Made by a program: the position numbers and the translations under genes
Notes under the pieces: model-generated
What the model saw: the letters and a program-made list of their open reading frames with translations, nothing else
Told to the model about the DNA's origin: nothing
Database searches by the model: none
Shown: one piece after another, positions 18,812-27,972 of the stretch
How positions within the stretch are numbered: the first letter of the stretch is position 1
Layout: every line of letters begins with the position of its first letter
DNA from: Winogradskyella aurantiaca
GTDB taxonomy: Bacteria; Bacteroidota; Bacteroidia; Flavobacteriales; Flavobacteriaceae
Assembly: GCF_003362725.1 (NCBI RefSeq)
Contig: NZ_QKTV01000002.1
Span: forward strand, 248,001-312,000
DNA length: 64,000 nt
Direction: 5' to 3'

Positions 18812-19699
18812 ATGGAATTAAAAATCGAGAATTTAAATAAGACTTACTCCAATGGAGTTCAAGCCCTAAAAGACGTGTCCTTAACTATACCCAACGGAAT
18901 GTTTGGACTACTCGGCCCTAATGGTGCCGGTAAATCGTCATTAATGCGTACGATAGCCACATTACAACAAGCAGACTCTGGAAGTATCACGCTTGGAGAC
19001 ATTGACGTATTGAAGGATAAGTCTAGAGTGAGAGAAATACTCGGTTATTTACCACAGGAATTTGGGGTGTATCCCAAGGTAAGCTCCTATAATATGCTTG
19101 ATCATATTGCTTCGTTAAAGGGGATTTCAAATAAGGGAGAACGTAAAGATTTGGTTGAGTCCTTATTGACCAAAACCAATCTTTGGCATGTAAAAAATAA
19201 AAGTTTAGGTACCTATTCTGGTGGTATGAAACAACGTTTTGGTATTGCCCAGGCTTTAATAGGCGATCCACAATTAATTATAGTGGATGAACCAACAGCA
19301 GGATTGGACCCTGCTGAGCGTGTTCGATTCCACAACCTTTTAAGCGAAATTGGTGAGAACACTATTGTAATACTTTCTACACACATAGTTGAAGATGTGT
19401 CTAACCTATGTCATAATATGGCCATCATTTGCTTAGGTGAGGTGGTAGCAAAAGGGAATCCTGCCGATCTAACTAATCAAGTCGCTGGTAAGATTTGGAA
19501 AAAGGCCATTGATCGCCACCAATTAGAAGATTATAAGAACGAAATGCAAGTTATTTCCACCCATTTAAAGGCGGGACAAACAATAATTCATGTCATTAGT
19601 GATGACAAACCAGATGCCTCATTTGAAACAAGTAGTGCCAATTTAGAGGATGTTTATTTTGCAGAGATCACCTCACGTATGGAGTCTGCTCTAGTTTAA
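18812..19699 (+). CDS. ABC transporter ATP-binding protein
   Basis: 295 residues. Walker A is GPNGAGKSS (35-43), the signature is YSGGMKQR (about 135-142), Walker B is LIIVDEPTAGLDP (about 154-166) and the H-loop is STHIVED. It hydrolyses ATP to power the membrane partner encoded 29 bp downstream, which carries ABC-2 permease segments. The C-terminal 80 residues are an accessory region seen in ABC-2 type exporters. The operon has no other transport subunit. Confidence 0.93.
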   Translation: MELKIENLNKTYSNGVQALKDVSLTIPNGMFGLLGPNGAGKSSLMRTIATLQQADSGSITLGDIDVLKDKSRVREILGYLPQEFGVYPKVSSYNMLDHIASLKGISNKGERKDLVESLLTKTNLWHVKNKSLGTYSGGMKQRFGIAQALIGDPQLIIVDEPTAGLDPAERVRFHNLLSEIGENTIVILSTHIVEDVSNLCHNMAIICLGEVVAKGNPADLTNQVAGKIWKKAIDRHQLEDYKNEMQVISTHLKAGQTIIHVISDDKPDASFETSSANLEDVYFAEITSRMESALV

Positions 19700-19728
19700 T
19701 AACACCTAACACTAAATCACACTACATC

Positions 19729-22700
19729 ATGTTTAAAGAAATATTCAAATTTGAAATAAAATACAGGCTTAAGCGTCCAGCGACCTGGGCCTATTTTGGA
19801 ATCCTCTTTTTGTTTGGAATTATTGTTGGAATCTCTGGAGACACCCCAGCCTCCGAAAAAGTATTTGTAAACTCACCAACGGCCATTGCCAATATGCTTT
19901 CAATCATCAGCATTTTTGGTATTATGTTATCAAGTGCTATCATGGGCGTTCCTGTTTACAGGGATATTGAACACAAAACTGAGAATTATTATTTCTCTTA
20001 CCCTATCACCGAAAAAGGTTATTTAATGGGTCGGTTTTTTGGTTCCATGGCAGTATTGTTTTTTGTTAGCTTGGGCTTTCAAATAGCACTCATTATTGGA
20101 TTCTCTTTGGGGCCAATTTTTGAGTTTGAGCCTGCAGATCGATTTGCTCCCCTTAACCTATGGCATTACATACAACCCACTTTAGTTCTATACTGGACTA
20201 ACTTTTTCTTTGCGGGATGTATCTTTTTTGCAATAGTAAGTCTCACTAAAAAAGTCATGTTAGCCTATGCTGGAGGTGCCTTGTTATTTATAGCTTATCT
20301 GGTGACCTTAACACTTGCTCAAGACATTGAAAACAAGAATTTAGTAAGTCTATTAGATCCATTTGCCTTAGGAACCTATGGTAATATTATTGAGTACTGG
20401 ACACCTGAAGAACAAAACACCCGTATGGTCCCACTTGCTGGGATACTTGTATGGAATAGGGTTATCTGGCTTGGGCTTGGATTACTCTTATTCTTTATCA
20501 CCTTATTTAGATTTGATTTCCAGAGATTCTTGAATAAAAACTACTCGTCTAAAAAGAAAAAGAAGACTGAAAGTGAAGAGGATGTTGATCCGGCCAGTAT
20601 CGCCATACCTAAAGTTCAAAAGGTATTCTCAGGTGCTTTAAACTTTAAGCTATTGTGGAATCTAGCGCTTCTGGAAGTTAAGAATATTACACGAGATAAT
20701 TTTTTCAGAGCCATATTCCTTGCGGCAGTCGCCTTTTTGTTCTTCGATGCCTGGTTTGGCTTCCCGGTTTACGGTACTCCGTCTTTACCTATGACCTATT
20801 ATATGCTGGAAGTAAAAGACTTTACATATGTCATTCTCATATTTATCCTAATTGTATTTATGACCGGAGAGGTATTACATAGAGAGCGCGGTGTTAGGTA
20901 CGATCAAATTTTTGGCTCCCTCCCAATTCCAAACGGAATTATCTATGGCTCTAAATTCTTGGCCTTAGTGATTGTGAGTTTCTTCCTGGTGAATATGGTA
21001 CTCATTAGTGGAGTCTTAAATCAAGTTATGAAGGGCTATTTCAACTTTGAGTTTGGTATGTACTTTACAGACCTCTACCTCATCGAGTTCCCGAGATACA
21101 TCATCTTTATAATGTTGGCATTCTTTGTCCACTCCATAGTGACTAAAAAATTTCCAGGGCACGTTTTAGCCATTGCCATATGGGTATTTCTCTTTGGACT
21201 AAACAGCCTGGCAGATGTCAATAACAATCTATATCTGTATGGCTATTCACCAGGATATACCATATCTGATATGAATGGATTTGGCCATTTTGGAGAATCA
21301 CTATTTTGGTTCAGAACGTACTGGTTGGCCTGTGGTGCATTTTTAACTTTTATTGGGTTCTTATTTTGGAAACGTGGTACCGACTCTGGTAGAAAGTCAC
21401 GTTTTCAAATCGCCAGAGGACGCCTAGTTACCTCTACTGTATTACTCCTGGTGATATGTATAGCTGTGTTTGTTGGTTCTGGATTCTACATTAATTACAA
21501 CACTAAGACACTTAATAAATATGCTACCGTAGATCAAGGAACTGCAGGTCAGGCAGAATATGAGAAGACCTTAGGACAATATGATAGGATTGCGCAGCCA
21601 AAAGTTGTAGACGTCTATGTAAAGGCCGATCTTATGCCAGAGGAGCGCTCGACTACAGTCACCACCAAAATGCAACTGGTCAATAAATCTAATGAGGTAA
21701 TAGACTCCTTGCATCTAAATTGGGGTGCACCCAATAGTTTTCACAAAGAGCTTAAATCATTGACTGTTGATGGACAGGAACTTGAACTTGGGAAACGTCA
21801 TGATAAGTTTGGTTATGAAATCTACGCTTTTAATGAGGCCCTACAACCGCAGGATACAGTCATGCTCGAGATGACGGTATGGGGTGGATTTAAAGGCTTC
21901 CCTAATGAAGGCAGTGGTTCCTCCATAGTATACAATGGCACCTTTTTCAATGACGGTTTTTTCCCTTCTTTTGGCTACAGTGCCCAAGGGGAATTAAGCA
22001 GTGATCAGGACCGAAGGGAATATGAACTACCTGTAAAAGACTACCAGTTACCTGACCAACAAGATGAGTGGGGCCTTAGTAACTTATTGTTTAATGACGA
22101 TGCGGACTACATCACCTTTGAGGGTGTGGTTAGTACAGCACCCGATCAATTAGCTATTATGCCTGGTTATCTTCAAAAGGAATGGGAAGAAAACGGACGA
22201 AAGTATTATCATTATAAAATGGAAGGAGAATTGGATTTCTTCTATAATGTGTCTTCGGCCCGTTACGATGTTCATCGTGAATTATGGACTGGAAAAGACG
22301 GAGAACAGGTTAATATTGAAATTTTCCATCACCCAAGTCACAAATACAACATTGATCGGTTGGTCAATGGAGTTCAAAAATCATTGGACTACTTTACTGA
22401 GTACTACGGACCTTACCAATACCGTCAAATGCGCATCATTGAGTTTCCTAGATATTCAACTTTTGCTCAATCGTTCCCAAATACGGTACCCTTTGCCGAG
22501 AGTTTTGGATGGGTAGGAGATTTTAGTGACCCTAATGACCTAGACTATATTTTTATGGTAACCTCTCATGAGGTAGCGCATCAATGGTGGGGTCATCAAA
22601 TAACACCTTCGGCTACTCGTGGATCTAATCAAATTTCTGAGTCAATGGCTGAGTATTCGTCTTTAATGGTTATGAAGAAAGAATATGGCATAGATGCCAT

Positions 22701-23373
22701 GCAAGACTTTTTAAAGCGAGAACTTGACAGATATTTAACCGGGCGAGCTGGTGAAAGTAAATTTGAGAAAACTCTTCTGGATAATGATACCCAAAGTTAT
22801 GTCTGGTATCGAAAAGGAGGATTAATCATGTATGGCCTTCAAGATCTTATTGGGGAAGAGAATTTGAATACAGCTTTTAAACGCTACATTGATTCAGCGG
22901 CCTTTAGACCCAAACCACCATTTACAACAACAACGGAATGGTACAGACACATCAATGAGGTTACACCTGATTCATTGCGTTACTATTTAGAAGATAGTTT
23001 TGAGAATATTACACTGTATTCTAATAAAGTTGAAAATGCCACCTATAAAGAATTAGATGATGGTACTTACGAAGTATCCTTGGAAGTAGAGAGTATTAAA
23101 CGCTATTTTGACGGAAACGGTAAATTATTGGAAGAACCCACTAATGCCAATTACTTGGACATTGCCATCTTTGGAGAGGATGGTCAGAATGATTTAGGCA
23201 TGACAACCAAAACTCCTATTCTCATTGAAAAGCAATGGGTAAAACCAGGAAAATCTAAATTCACCTATGTGGTAAATGATAAACCACTAAAGGCTGGTAT
23301 TGATCCTTACAATAAAATGATTGATAGGATTCCCGATGATAATTTGGTAAATCTCGAAGAAGCTGAAGATTAA
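19729..23373 (+). CDS. ABC-2 permease fused to an M1-family aminopeptidase
   Basis: 1214 residues. The N-terminal half (about 1-600) has two sets of hydrophobic segments typical of ABC-2 permeases, separated by a Lys/Glu-rich loop near 275-295. From about 610 comes an M1 metallopeptidase part. Zinc ligands are H947-E948-V-A-H951 in HEVAHQWW and E971 in SESMAEY, spaced HEXXH-X19-E instead of the usual X18. The usual GAMEN exopeptidase motif is not recognisable; PRYSTFAQSFPNT occupies that place. The peptidase therefore lies in the same chain as an exporter, probably on the periplasmic side. It is an operon with the ATPase upstream and is known as a fused family in Bacteroidota. Substrate unknown. 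Confidence 0.9.
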   Translation: MFKEIFKFEIKYRLKRPATWAYFGILFLFGIIVGISGDTPASEKVFVNSPTAIANMLSIISIFGIMLSSAIMGVPVYRDIEHKTENYYFSYPITEKGYLMGRFFGSMAVLFFVSLGFQIALIIGFSLGPIFEFEPADRFAPLNLWHYIQPTLVLYWTNFFFAGCIFFAIVSLTKKVMLAYAGGALLFIAYLVTLTLAQDIENKNLVSLLDPFALGTYGNIIEYWTPEEQNTRMVPLAGILVWNRVIWLGLGLLLFFITLFRFDFQRFLNKNYSSKKKKKTESEEDVDPASIAIPKVQKVFSGALNFKLLWNLALLEVKNITRDNFFRAIFLAAVAFLFFDAWFGFPVYGTPSLPMTYYMLEVKDFTYVILIFILIVFMTGEVLHRERGVRYDQIFGSLPIPNGIIYGSKFLALVIVSFFLVNMVLISGVLNQVMKGYFNFEFGMYFTDLYLIEFPRYIIFIMLAFFVHSIVTKKFPGHVLAIAIWVFLFGLNSLADVNNNLYLYGYSPGYTISDMNGFGHFGESLFWFRTYWLACGAFLTFIGFLFWKRGTDSGRKSRFQIARGRLVTSTVLLLVICIAVFVGSGFYINYNTKTLNKYATVDQGTAGQAEYEKTLGQYDRIAQPKVVDVYVKADLMPEERSTTVTTKMQLVNKSNEVIDSLHLNWGAPNSFHKELKSLTVDGQELELGKRHDKFGYEIYAFNEALQPQDTVMLEMTVWGGFKGFPNEGSGSSIVYNGTFFNDGFFPSFGYSAQGELSSDQDRREYELPVKDYQLPDQQDEWGLSNLLFNDDADYITFEGVVSTAPDQLAIMPGYLQKEWEENGRKYYHYKMEGELDFFYNVSSARYDVHRELWTGKDGEQVNIEIFHHPSHKYNIDRLVNGVQKSLDYFTEYYGPYQYRQMRIIEFPRYSTFAQSFPNTVPFAESFGWVGDFSDPNDLDYIFMVTSHEVAHQWWGHQITPSATRGSNQISESMAEYSSLMVMKKEYGIDAMQDFLKRELDRYLTGRAGESKFEKTLLDNDTQSYVWYRKGGLIMYGLQDLIGEENLNTAFKRYIDSAAFRPKPPFTTTTEWYRHINEVTPDSLRYYLEDSFENITLYSNKVENATYKELDDGTYEVSLEVESIKRYFDGNGKLLEEPTNANYLDIAIFGEDGQNDLGMTTKTPILIEKQWVKPGKSKFTYVVNDKPLKAGIDPYNKMIDRIPDDNLVNLEEAED

Positions 23374-23380
23374 ATATATA

Positions 23381-23415
23381 TAGGCCACTTAGTTTTTAAG
23401 TGGCTTATTTTTTTT
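23381..23415 (+). terminator. Terminator of the ABC/M1 operon
   Basis: TAGGCCACTT / AAGTGGCTTA stem with one G-U pair, then a 9-T run. Confidence 0.88.
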
Positions 23416-23431
23416 CATATTTTTAAATTTT

Positions 23432-24751
23432 ATGAGCGACGCGTATAAAAATCCAGCCTTTAAAAAATTACTACAAAAGCTTCAGGAGGAGAGCTGGCAA
23501 TTGGAATTAATTATCTCTGGTTTTGCCATTTTTGGGTTGGTATCTGCTTTTAGCGAGCTAAGAATAGGTGTTGAAACGGCGGAAAACGAAGAAAATATCT
23601 ACGAAGTCATCTTCTTCACGGTAGCCATCGTATCCTGCGCTATTCTCATTTTTAATTTATTACTTCATGTGGTTTTAAGAGGCTTGTGGATTGGTGCTCT
23701 TGGACTTCGCTATGTCTCTGGTGATATTGATTATGATGAGTTGAGATATAGTCCAAAATTCACCAAGTATCTCAGTAAAAAAATTGGCTCTTTTGATAAG
23801 TACATTGCTACTCTTGAGAATTATTGTAGCATCATATTTGCCATTTCATTTTTACTAATCTTTTATTTTCTGGCCCTAACGTTTTGTATTCTGGCTATTG
23901 TTCTTATTTCAAATTACATAATAGACAACGACAATATTCAGGAGAGTTGGAGGCTTTCAATTGGTGTACCACTATTAGTTTTTGTAGCCATTGGTATGTT
24001 ATTAACCTTCATTGATTTTATTACACAAGGATGGTTAAAACGTAAAAAATGGATTAGCAGGATTTATTTCCCAGTTTACTGGGTGTTCAGCTTTCTTACA
24101 CTCTCCTTTCTATACAGACCACTTGTTTACAACTTTTTAGACAACAAGTTTGGAAGACGCATTAGCTTTTTCTTTTTACCCTTGTTTTTCCTGTTACTTT
24201 TTGCAAGTTCTATAGTAGATAAAAAGTCTAATTATTTTGATGATCAATTAGGATTTAACTCAAGCCAGTACTATGGTAATCCACGTGATTATGAGGACCA
24301 ATTGATTGAAAAAGATGAATTAACTGAAACGGCATCTATTCATTCAAAGATTATTACTGAGCCCTATATTAAGGTATTTATAAACTTTGATGATAGTATT
24401 GAAAATAATGTATTTCGATTTAGCCCAGATCTAAAGCCAGAAGAGGATGGTCGTGGAATAACCTCAATGGCCTTTGTAGATATGGATTGGGGGGAAATTG
24501 GTCGTCAAAGAAGGCAATATTTAGAAACTTTCAATTCCATTTACAGTGTGCGCATTGATACACTTAATATTCCTGCTGAATTTATCATGGGGCATAACGT
24601 CCAGAAACAGCTTGGTTTTGAAACATATGTTCCAACAAGTAAAATCTCTCAGGGCAAACATATGCTCAACATTATGAGAAAACGTATAAGAAATAGTGAT
24701 ACTATAATTTCTACACTAAGAAGTATTCCTTTTTGGTATTACAATGACTAA
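23432..24751 (+). CDS. Six-helix membrane protein, function unknown
   Basis: 439 residues, not recognised. Hydrophobic stretches at about 27-45, 62-85, 135-165, 180-195, 213-232 and 245-262 give about six membrane helices. The C-terminal 175 residues (from about 265) are polar and likely lie on one side of the membrane. They contain KSNYFDDQLGFNSSQYYG and RGITSMAFVDMDWGEIGR. The protein starts cytosolic (MSDAYKNPAFKKLLQKLQEE). The stop codon overlaps by 4 bp the stop of the convergent anti-sigma-like gene. No transport or enzyme motif was seen. Expression follows directly after the terminator of the ABC/M1 operon. Confidence 0.75.
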   Translation: MSDAYKNPAFKKLLQKLQEESWQLELIISGFAIFGLVSAFSELRIGVETAENEENIYEVIFFTVAIVSCAILIFNLLLHVVLRGLWIGALGLRYVSGDIDYDELRYSPKFTKYLSKKIGSFDKYIATLENYCSIIFAISFLLIFYFLALTFCILAIVLISNYIIDNDNIQESWRLSIGVPLLVFVAIGMLLTFIDFITQGWLKRKKWISRIYFPVYWVFSFLTLSFLYRPLVYNFLDNKFGRRISFFFLPLFFLLLFASSIVDKKSNYFDDQLGFNSSQYYGNPRDYEDQLIEKDELTETASIHSKIITEPYIKVFINFDDSIENNVFRFSPDLKPEEDGRGITSMAFVDMDWGEIGRQRRQYLETFNSIYSVRIDTLNIPAEFIMGHNVQKQLGFETYVPTSKISQGKHMLNIMRKRIRNSDTIISTLRSIPFWYYND

Positions 24752-25152
24752 TAGGTTAATCGTCTTCCAAAGTATGATTTAATCACCGTCATTTGAACGC
24801 CAATCATTATTGCAAGAAATAGCACTGCGTATTTAAAAGTTCCAGAGAGTTGGAAGTTGATATTGTCAAAAAGTGTAAACTCAGGTCGTGGCAATTCAAA
24901 ACTAGACAGCCATTGGCCATCCGCTGAACCATTATTTAACATTACAAAGGCCACGAGGAATGTAAATGACAACACAATTAACAACCAAACACGTTTAGAA
25001 ATTAAGGGTTTATAAGCCGTCACTGTAGAGGTTTCAATTGCATATACCTTATCCATTACCTTATCTGTAAAATTTACAGATGGGGACTCCAATGCTTCAT
25101 CACGCATTAAACGCTCGAGCATAGCATCTAATTTCTCATTATCATGTTCCAT
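24748..25152 (-). CDS. Putative membrane anti-sigma partner of the ECF factor
   Basis: 134 residues. The N-terminal 45 residues are charged (MEHDNEKLDAMLERLMRDE...), then come membrane helices near 54-72 and 110-126. Its start overlaps the end of the ECF sigma gene by 11 bp, the usual arrangement for an anti-sigma factor, though the zinc-binding HxxxCxxC signature of many anti-sigmas is missing. Role as sigma sequesterer is an inference from context. Its stop overlaps the convergent membrane-protein gene by 4 bp. Confidence 0.7.
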   Translation of the reverse strand: MEHDNEKLDAMLERLMRDEALESPSVNFTDKVMDKVYAIETSTVTAYKPLISKRVWLLIVLSFTFLVAFVMLNNGSADGQWLSSFELPRPEFTLFDNINFQLSGTFKYAVLFLAIMIGVQMTVIKSYFGRRLTY

Positions 25153-25723
25153 AATTCAAATTGTTTTTAGGAATCATATACTGCTCCATTATTTTTGCGA
25201 GCTTTTTTCTAGCTCTAAATAGTTTCACCTTCACTGTATTTGATTCGATTCCAGTGATACCTGAGATTTCATCTAGAGATAATTCATCAAAGTAAAAAAG
25301 CGTAATAATCGCACTACTCTCCTCTGGCAACCTATTTACACAGGATCTAATCAATTGTTGCTTCTCTTCTTTTATTAAGCCTTCAAGGGCATTATCTATG
25401 GTATCAATTTTATTGTAATTATACGCATCTACAGGCACATCGTTTAAGTGCTTTTTATTCTTTTTAATCTGATCCAAACAACAATTATAAGTAACTCTGT
25501 ATACCCAGGTTGACAGTTTGGAATCTCCTTTAAACGAAGCCAGAGACTTGAATATCTTTATAAATACATCTTGTGACACTTCTTCTGCTTCTTCTCTATT
25601 TTTAAGCATGCGTATGGCCAATGTATAGACCAAATCCTTGTACTGGTCTACCAATTTTGCATAGTCGGCGGTATTACCCTTTAATATGCTAGCTACTAAT
25701 AATGCTTCTTCGTTGGTGGTCAT
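25142..25723 (-). CDS. ECF RNA polymerase sigma factor
   Basis: 193 residues with sigma regions 2 (DLVYTLAIRMLKNREEAEEV, near 30-50) and 4 (LFYFDELSLDEISGITGI, near 140-158), the latter a helix-turn-helix that reads the -35 element. Region 3 is absent, as in all ECF factors. It is the first gene of an operon with the membrane protein at 24748. The promoter upstream is the ECF-type TGTAACC-N16-CGTC, which is also found in mirror image for the divergent DUF6249 gene, so the factor probably drives its own transcription. Confidence 0.93.
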   Translation of the reverse strand: MTTNEEALLVASILKGNTADYAKLVDQYKDLVYTLAIRMLKNREEAEEVSQDVFIKIFKSLASFKGDSKLSTWVYRVTYNCCLDQIKKNKKHLNDVPVDAYNYNKIDTIDNALEGLIKEEKQQLIRSCVNRLPEESSAIITLFYFDELSLDEISGITGIESNTVKVKLFRARKKLAKIMEQYMIPKNNLNYGT

Positions 25724-25734
25724 TCTATTGGTAA

Positions 25735-25761
25735 GACGACAATTGTTCTATTTAGGTTACA
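25735..25761 (-). promoter_or_regulatory. ECF-type promoter of the sigma gene
   Basis: Reading leftward, TGTAACC (25761-25755), 16 nt, then CGTC (25738-25735); the ATG is at 25723. The same elements and spacing recur for the divergent gene. The TGTAACC/CGTC pair fits known ECF promoters (-35 with AAC, -10 with CGTC). Confidence 0.8.
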
Positions 25762-25784
25762 AGAAAAAAATATTTTTTGAAAAG

Positions 25785-25811
25785 TGTAACCTCAATTCGA
25801 AATGCTTCGTC
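25785..25811 (+). promoter_or_regulatory. ECF-type promoter of the DUF6249 gene
   Basis: TGTAACC (25785-25791), a 16-nt spacer, then CGTC (25808-25811), 46 bp before the ATG. It is the mirror copy of the sigma-gene promoter, and the two -35 elements form an inverted repeat around an AT-rich core of 23 bp. Confidence 0.8.
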
Positions 25812-25857
25812 ATAAGCAACAAACAATTAAAAATAATCAATAAAACGAATAGAAATT

Positions 25858-26205
25858 ATGGATGAAGAAATTTTAATACCAATCACAATGTTTGCCGCTA
25901 TTTTCGGGATTGTATACTTATACTTCTCAACCCGAAATAAGGAGCGCCTGGCCCTTATAGAAAAAGGAGCCGATGCCAGTATTTTCGTTAAGGGTAAAAT
26001 GCATACCGCGCCTTTTTGGAAAGTTTTTATTTTAAACTTTGCCCTATTATTAATGGGGATTGGAGCTGGGATTTTTATCGCGTCTATTTTGGAATATGGC
26101 TTAGGTGTCGACGATGAAGTTGCCTATCCAGGAACAATATTCCTTATGGCAGGAGCAGGACTTTTTGTAGGGTTTAACATGACCAAAAACCTTGATAAGG
26201 ACTAA
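25858..26205 (+). CDS. DUF6249 membrane protein
   Basis: 115 residues with about three membrane segments (5-22, 53-75, 88-105). The family-like stretch NKERLALIEKGAD between helices 1 and 2 is typical of DUF6249. Function unknown. It is divergent from the ECF sigma gene and probably belongs to that sigma factor's regulon, because its promoter is the same TGTAACC-N16-CGTC. A good terminator follows. Confidence 0.8.
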   Translation: MDEEILIPITMFAAIFGIVYLYFSTRNKERLALIEKGADASIFVKGKMHTAPFWKVFILNFALLLMGIGAGIFIASILEYGLGVDDEVAYPGTIFLMAGAGLFVGFNMTKNLDKD

Positions 26206-26230
26206 CCACCCTAACTCAATTACTTAATTC

Positions 26231-26262
26231 AACGCCCATTCTTGCAATGGGCGTTTTCTTTT
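26231..26262 (+). terminator. Terminator after the DUF6249 gene
   Basis: Perfect 10-bp stem AACGCCCATT / AATGGGCGTT with loop CTTGC and a TTTTCTTTT run. Confidence 0.9.
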
Positions 26263-26273
26263 GAATTATATTT

Positions 26274-27260
26274 ATGTCTAAATCATGCACCATGCGGCCC
26301 TGGATATTTCTAATCCTTTTTACCACTTCCCTATCCCACAGTCAAATTATTATTCAGGATTCAGAGACTAAAAACCCTGTTTCCTATGCTACAGTCTCAT
26401 TTGGAGATGGCAATGGTCTTTTTGCAGATGACGAGGGAATGTTTGTTTTTACCAAGAAACTTTATCCAGATGTAGACAGTCTGTTTATTTCTGCATTAGG
26501 TTATAAATCAATACAGTTGAGTACTAATGGCATCCCCAAAATCATCAAACTTCAAATTGAAGCAGACCAGTTAGATGAGGTAATTATTTCAGTCCCAGAC
26601 AAGCGAAAATTTAAAATTATCAAACACAAACCGGTTATTCATGACGTTTATGATCAATGTTGGTTGCCCACCATAGAATCTGAAATTGCCGTTTTTGTTC
26701 CTAAACAAGAAACTAAAGATCAACAACTGTTTAAGGTACAATTTCCCATTGCTCTTGAAGCACAATATCGTAACAAGTCTCGAAATTCATCAACAGGACC
26801 TAAATTTTCCACACTCTATAAAGTTCAGTTTTATAGAAATGAGGAAGGCCTGCCTGGGAAAAGAATGACCAGTGAAACCATTGTAATTCTTATCACTGAA
26901 ACTCATGGAGATTATTATGAATTGGATGTAGATAACTTGAACCTTATACTACCTGACAATGGCTTATTTGTAGGCTTTCAGGTTTTAGGTTACGCCGACA
27001 AAAAAGGAAAACTCTTGCCCAATAAGAAGTATAAGGAAATCAAAGGGCGCAATGGTATGGTAAAAATACCCACCAATTTTAGACCATTACTACCATTTAC
27101 AGATGAATGGCCAGATTACAGAACCTTTACTAAAAGAGCCTTTATTAATGGTAACCAATGGAAAGCCTTTGTCCCCAATTATGGTATTGAATCCAGGCTA
27201 TTAGATAAAGGATTTGCTAATTATGGCATTGGAGTGACTTTAAAGACCTTTAGGGATTGA
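26274..27260 (+). CDS. Exported protein with carboxypeptidase-like regulatory domain
   Basis: 328 residues. A signal peptide is carried by either MSKSCTMRPWIFLILFTTSLSHS or the inner start at Met7 (MRPWIFLILF), which fits a signal peptide better. Residues about 25-105 are a carboxypeptidase-regulatory-like domain (IQDSETKNPVSYATVSF, FISALGYKSIQL), which often binds or docks sugars or serves in beta-barrel proteins. The remaining 200 residues are not recognised. The protein lacks a barrel domain, so it is not a receptor. It starts 12 bp after a terminator, which leaves no room for a promoter unless it overlaps it. Confidence 0.75.
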   Translation: MSKSCTMRPWIFLILFTTSLSHSQIIIQDSETKNPVSYATVSFGDGNGLFADDEGMFVFTKKLYPDVDSLFISALGYKSIQLSTNGIPKIIKLQIEADQLDEVIISVPDKRKFKIIKHKPVIHDVYDQCWLPTIESEIAVFVPKQETKDQQLFKVQFPIALEAQYRNKSRNSSTGPKFSTLYKVQFYRNEEGLPGKRMTSETIVILITETHGDYYELDVDNLNLILPDNGLFVGFQVLGYADKKGKLLPNKKYKEIKGRNGMVKIPTNFRPLLPFTDEWPDYRTFTKRAFINGNQWKAFVPNYGIESRLLDKGFANYGIGVTLKTFRD

Positions 27261-27267
27261 TTAGCAA

Positions 27268-27942
27268 TTATTCAATTGGAAAGTTAAAGTATCGTTCTGT
27301 AAACGGTTCGTCTCTCACAGTAAAATGCCACCATTCCTTGTTATAACTTCTAAATCCAAAACGATTCATAGTTTCCTTTAATAATGTTCGATTGGCCTTC
27401 TGTTCTTCACTGAGATTTTGATTGTCTAACCCGGATATTGGACCAAAAAAATCAAACGGACTGCCCATATCTAGTTCCTCGTTTGATGAAAGATTGATAA
27501 TAGTAAGATCTACGGTGCTGCCTCTACTATGCCCTGACTTGGAAGCAATGTAGCCTTCTTTGAACAAGTGTTGTTTAAGGACCTCTGGATAATAATCAGC
27601 CTTTTGTAAAGTATCATTGAAATCTCTTGCCCATCGTACAAAATGGTCCACCGCTATTTGAGGCCTATAGCCATCAAAAACCTTGAGACCATACCCTTGT
27701 TTATTCAGATGATCTTGTACTTTTCTTAATTGGTCTGTCGCTTTTTGGGTTAAAAACAACTTATTAGCGCGGTACCCATCTATGGTATCACCGATGAAAT
27801 TATTAGTAGAATAATAGCGTAATTCTATCTTTAATGATGGTATTTGTTTGGAAACCAAAACAAATTCAGTAGGCTTCTGCTGTTGTGACGATAACAACCA
27901 ACCAACTAAAACAATGAAAATAACGCTTAATCTATTTCTCAT
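27268..27942 (-). CDS. D-alanyl-D-alanine dipeptidase, VanX-type (M15D)
   Basis: 224 residues with a signal peptide (MRNRLSVIFIVLVGWLLSSQ). Zinc ligands of the M15 family are visible as H138 and D145 in GHSRGSTVDL and H206 in EWWHF; E203 is the catalytic acid. FDGYRPQ near 90 is the conserved substrate-site segment. Such enzymes split D-Ala-D-Ala, here in the periplasm and probably in cell-wall recycling rather than vancomycin resistance, since no vanH or vanA lies nearby. It ends 7 bp from the convergent gene at 27260 and starts 30 bp from divergent alkB. Confidence 0.9.
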   Translation of the reverse strand: MRNRLSVIFIVLVGWLLSSQQQKPTEFVLVSKQIPSLKIELRYYSTNNFIGDTIDGYRANKLFLTQKATDQLRKVQDHLNKQGYGLKVFDGYRPQIAVDHFVRWARDFNDTLQKADYYPEVLKQHLFKEGYIASKSGHSRGSTVDLTIINLSSNEELDMGSPFDFFGPISGLDNQNLSEEQKANRTLLKETMNRFGFRSYNKEWWHFTVRDEPFTERYFNFPIE

Positions 27943-27972
27943 GACTTATCTCTAAATTAGTAAAAAAATAAA

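Noticed and set aside
27268-27942. VanX-type gene as vancomycin resistance
   Set aside because: No vanA, vanH, vanR or vanS lies nearby; a cell-wall dipeptidase role is more likely.
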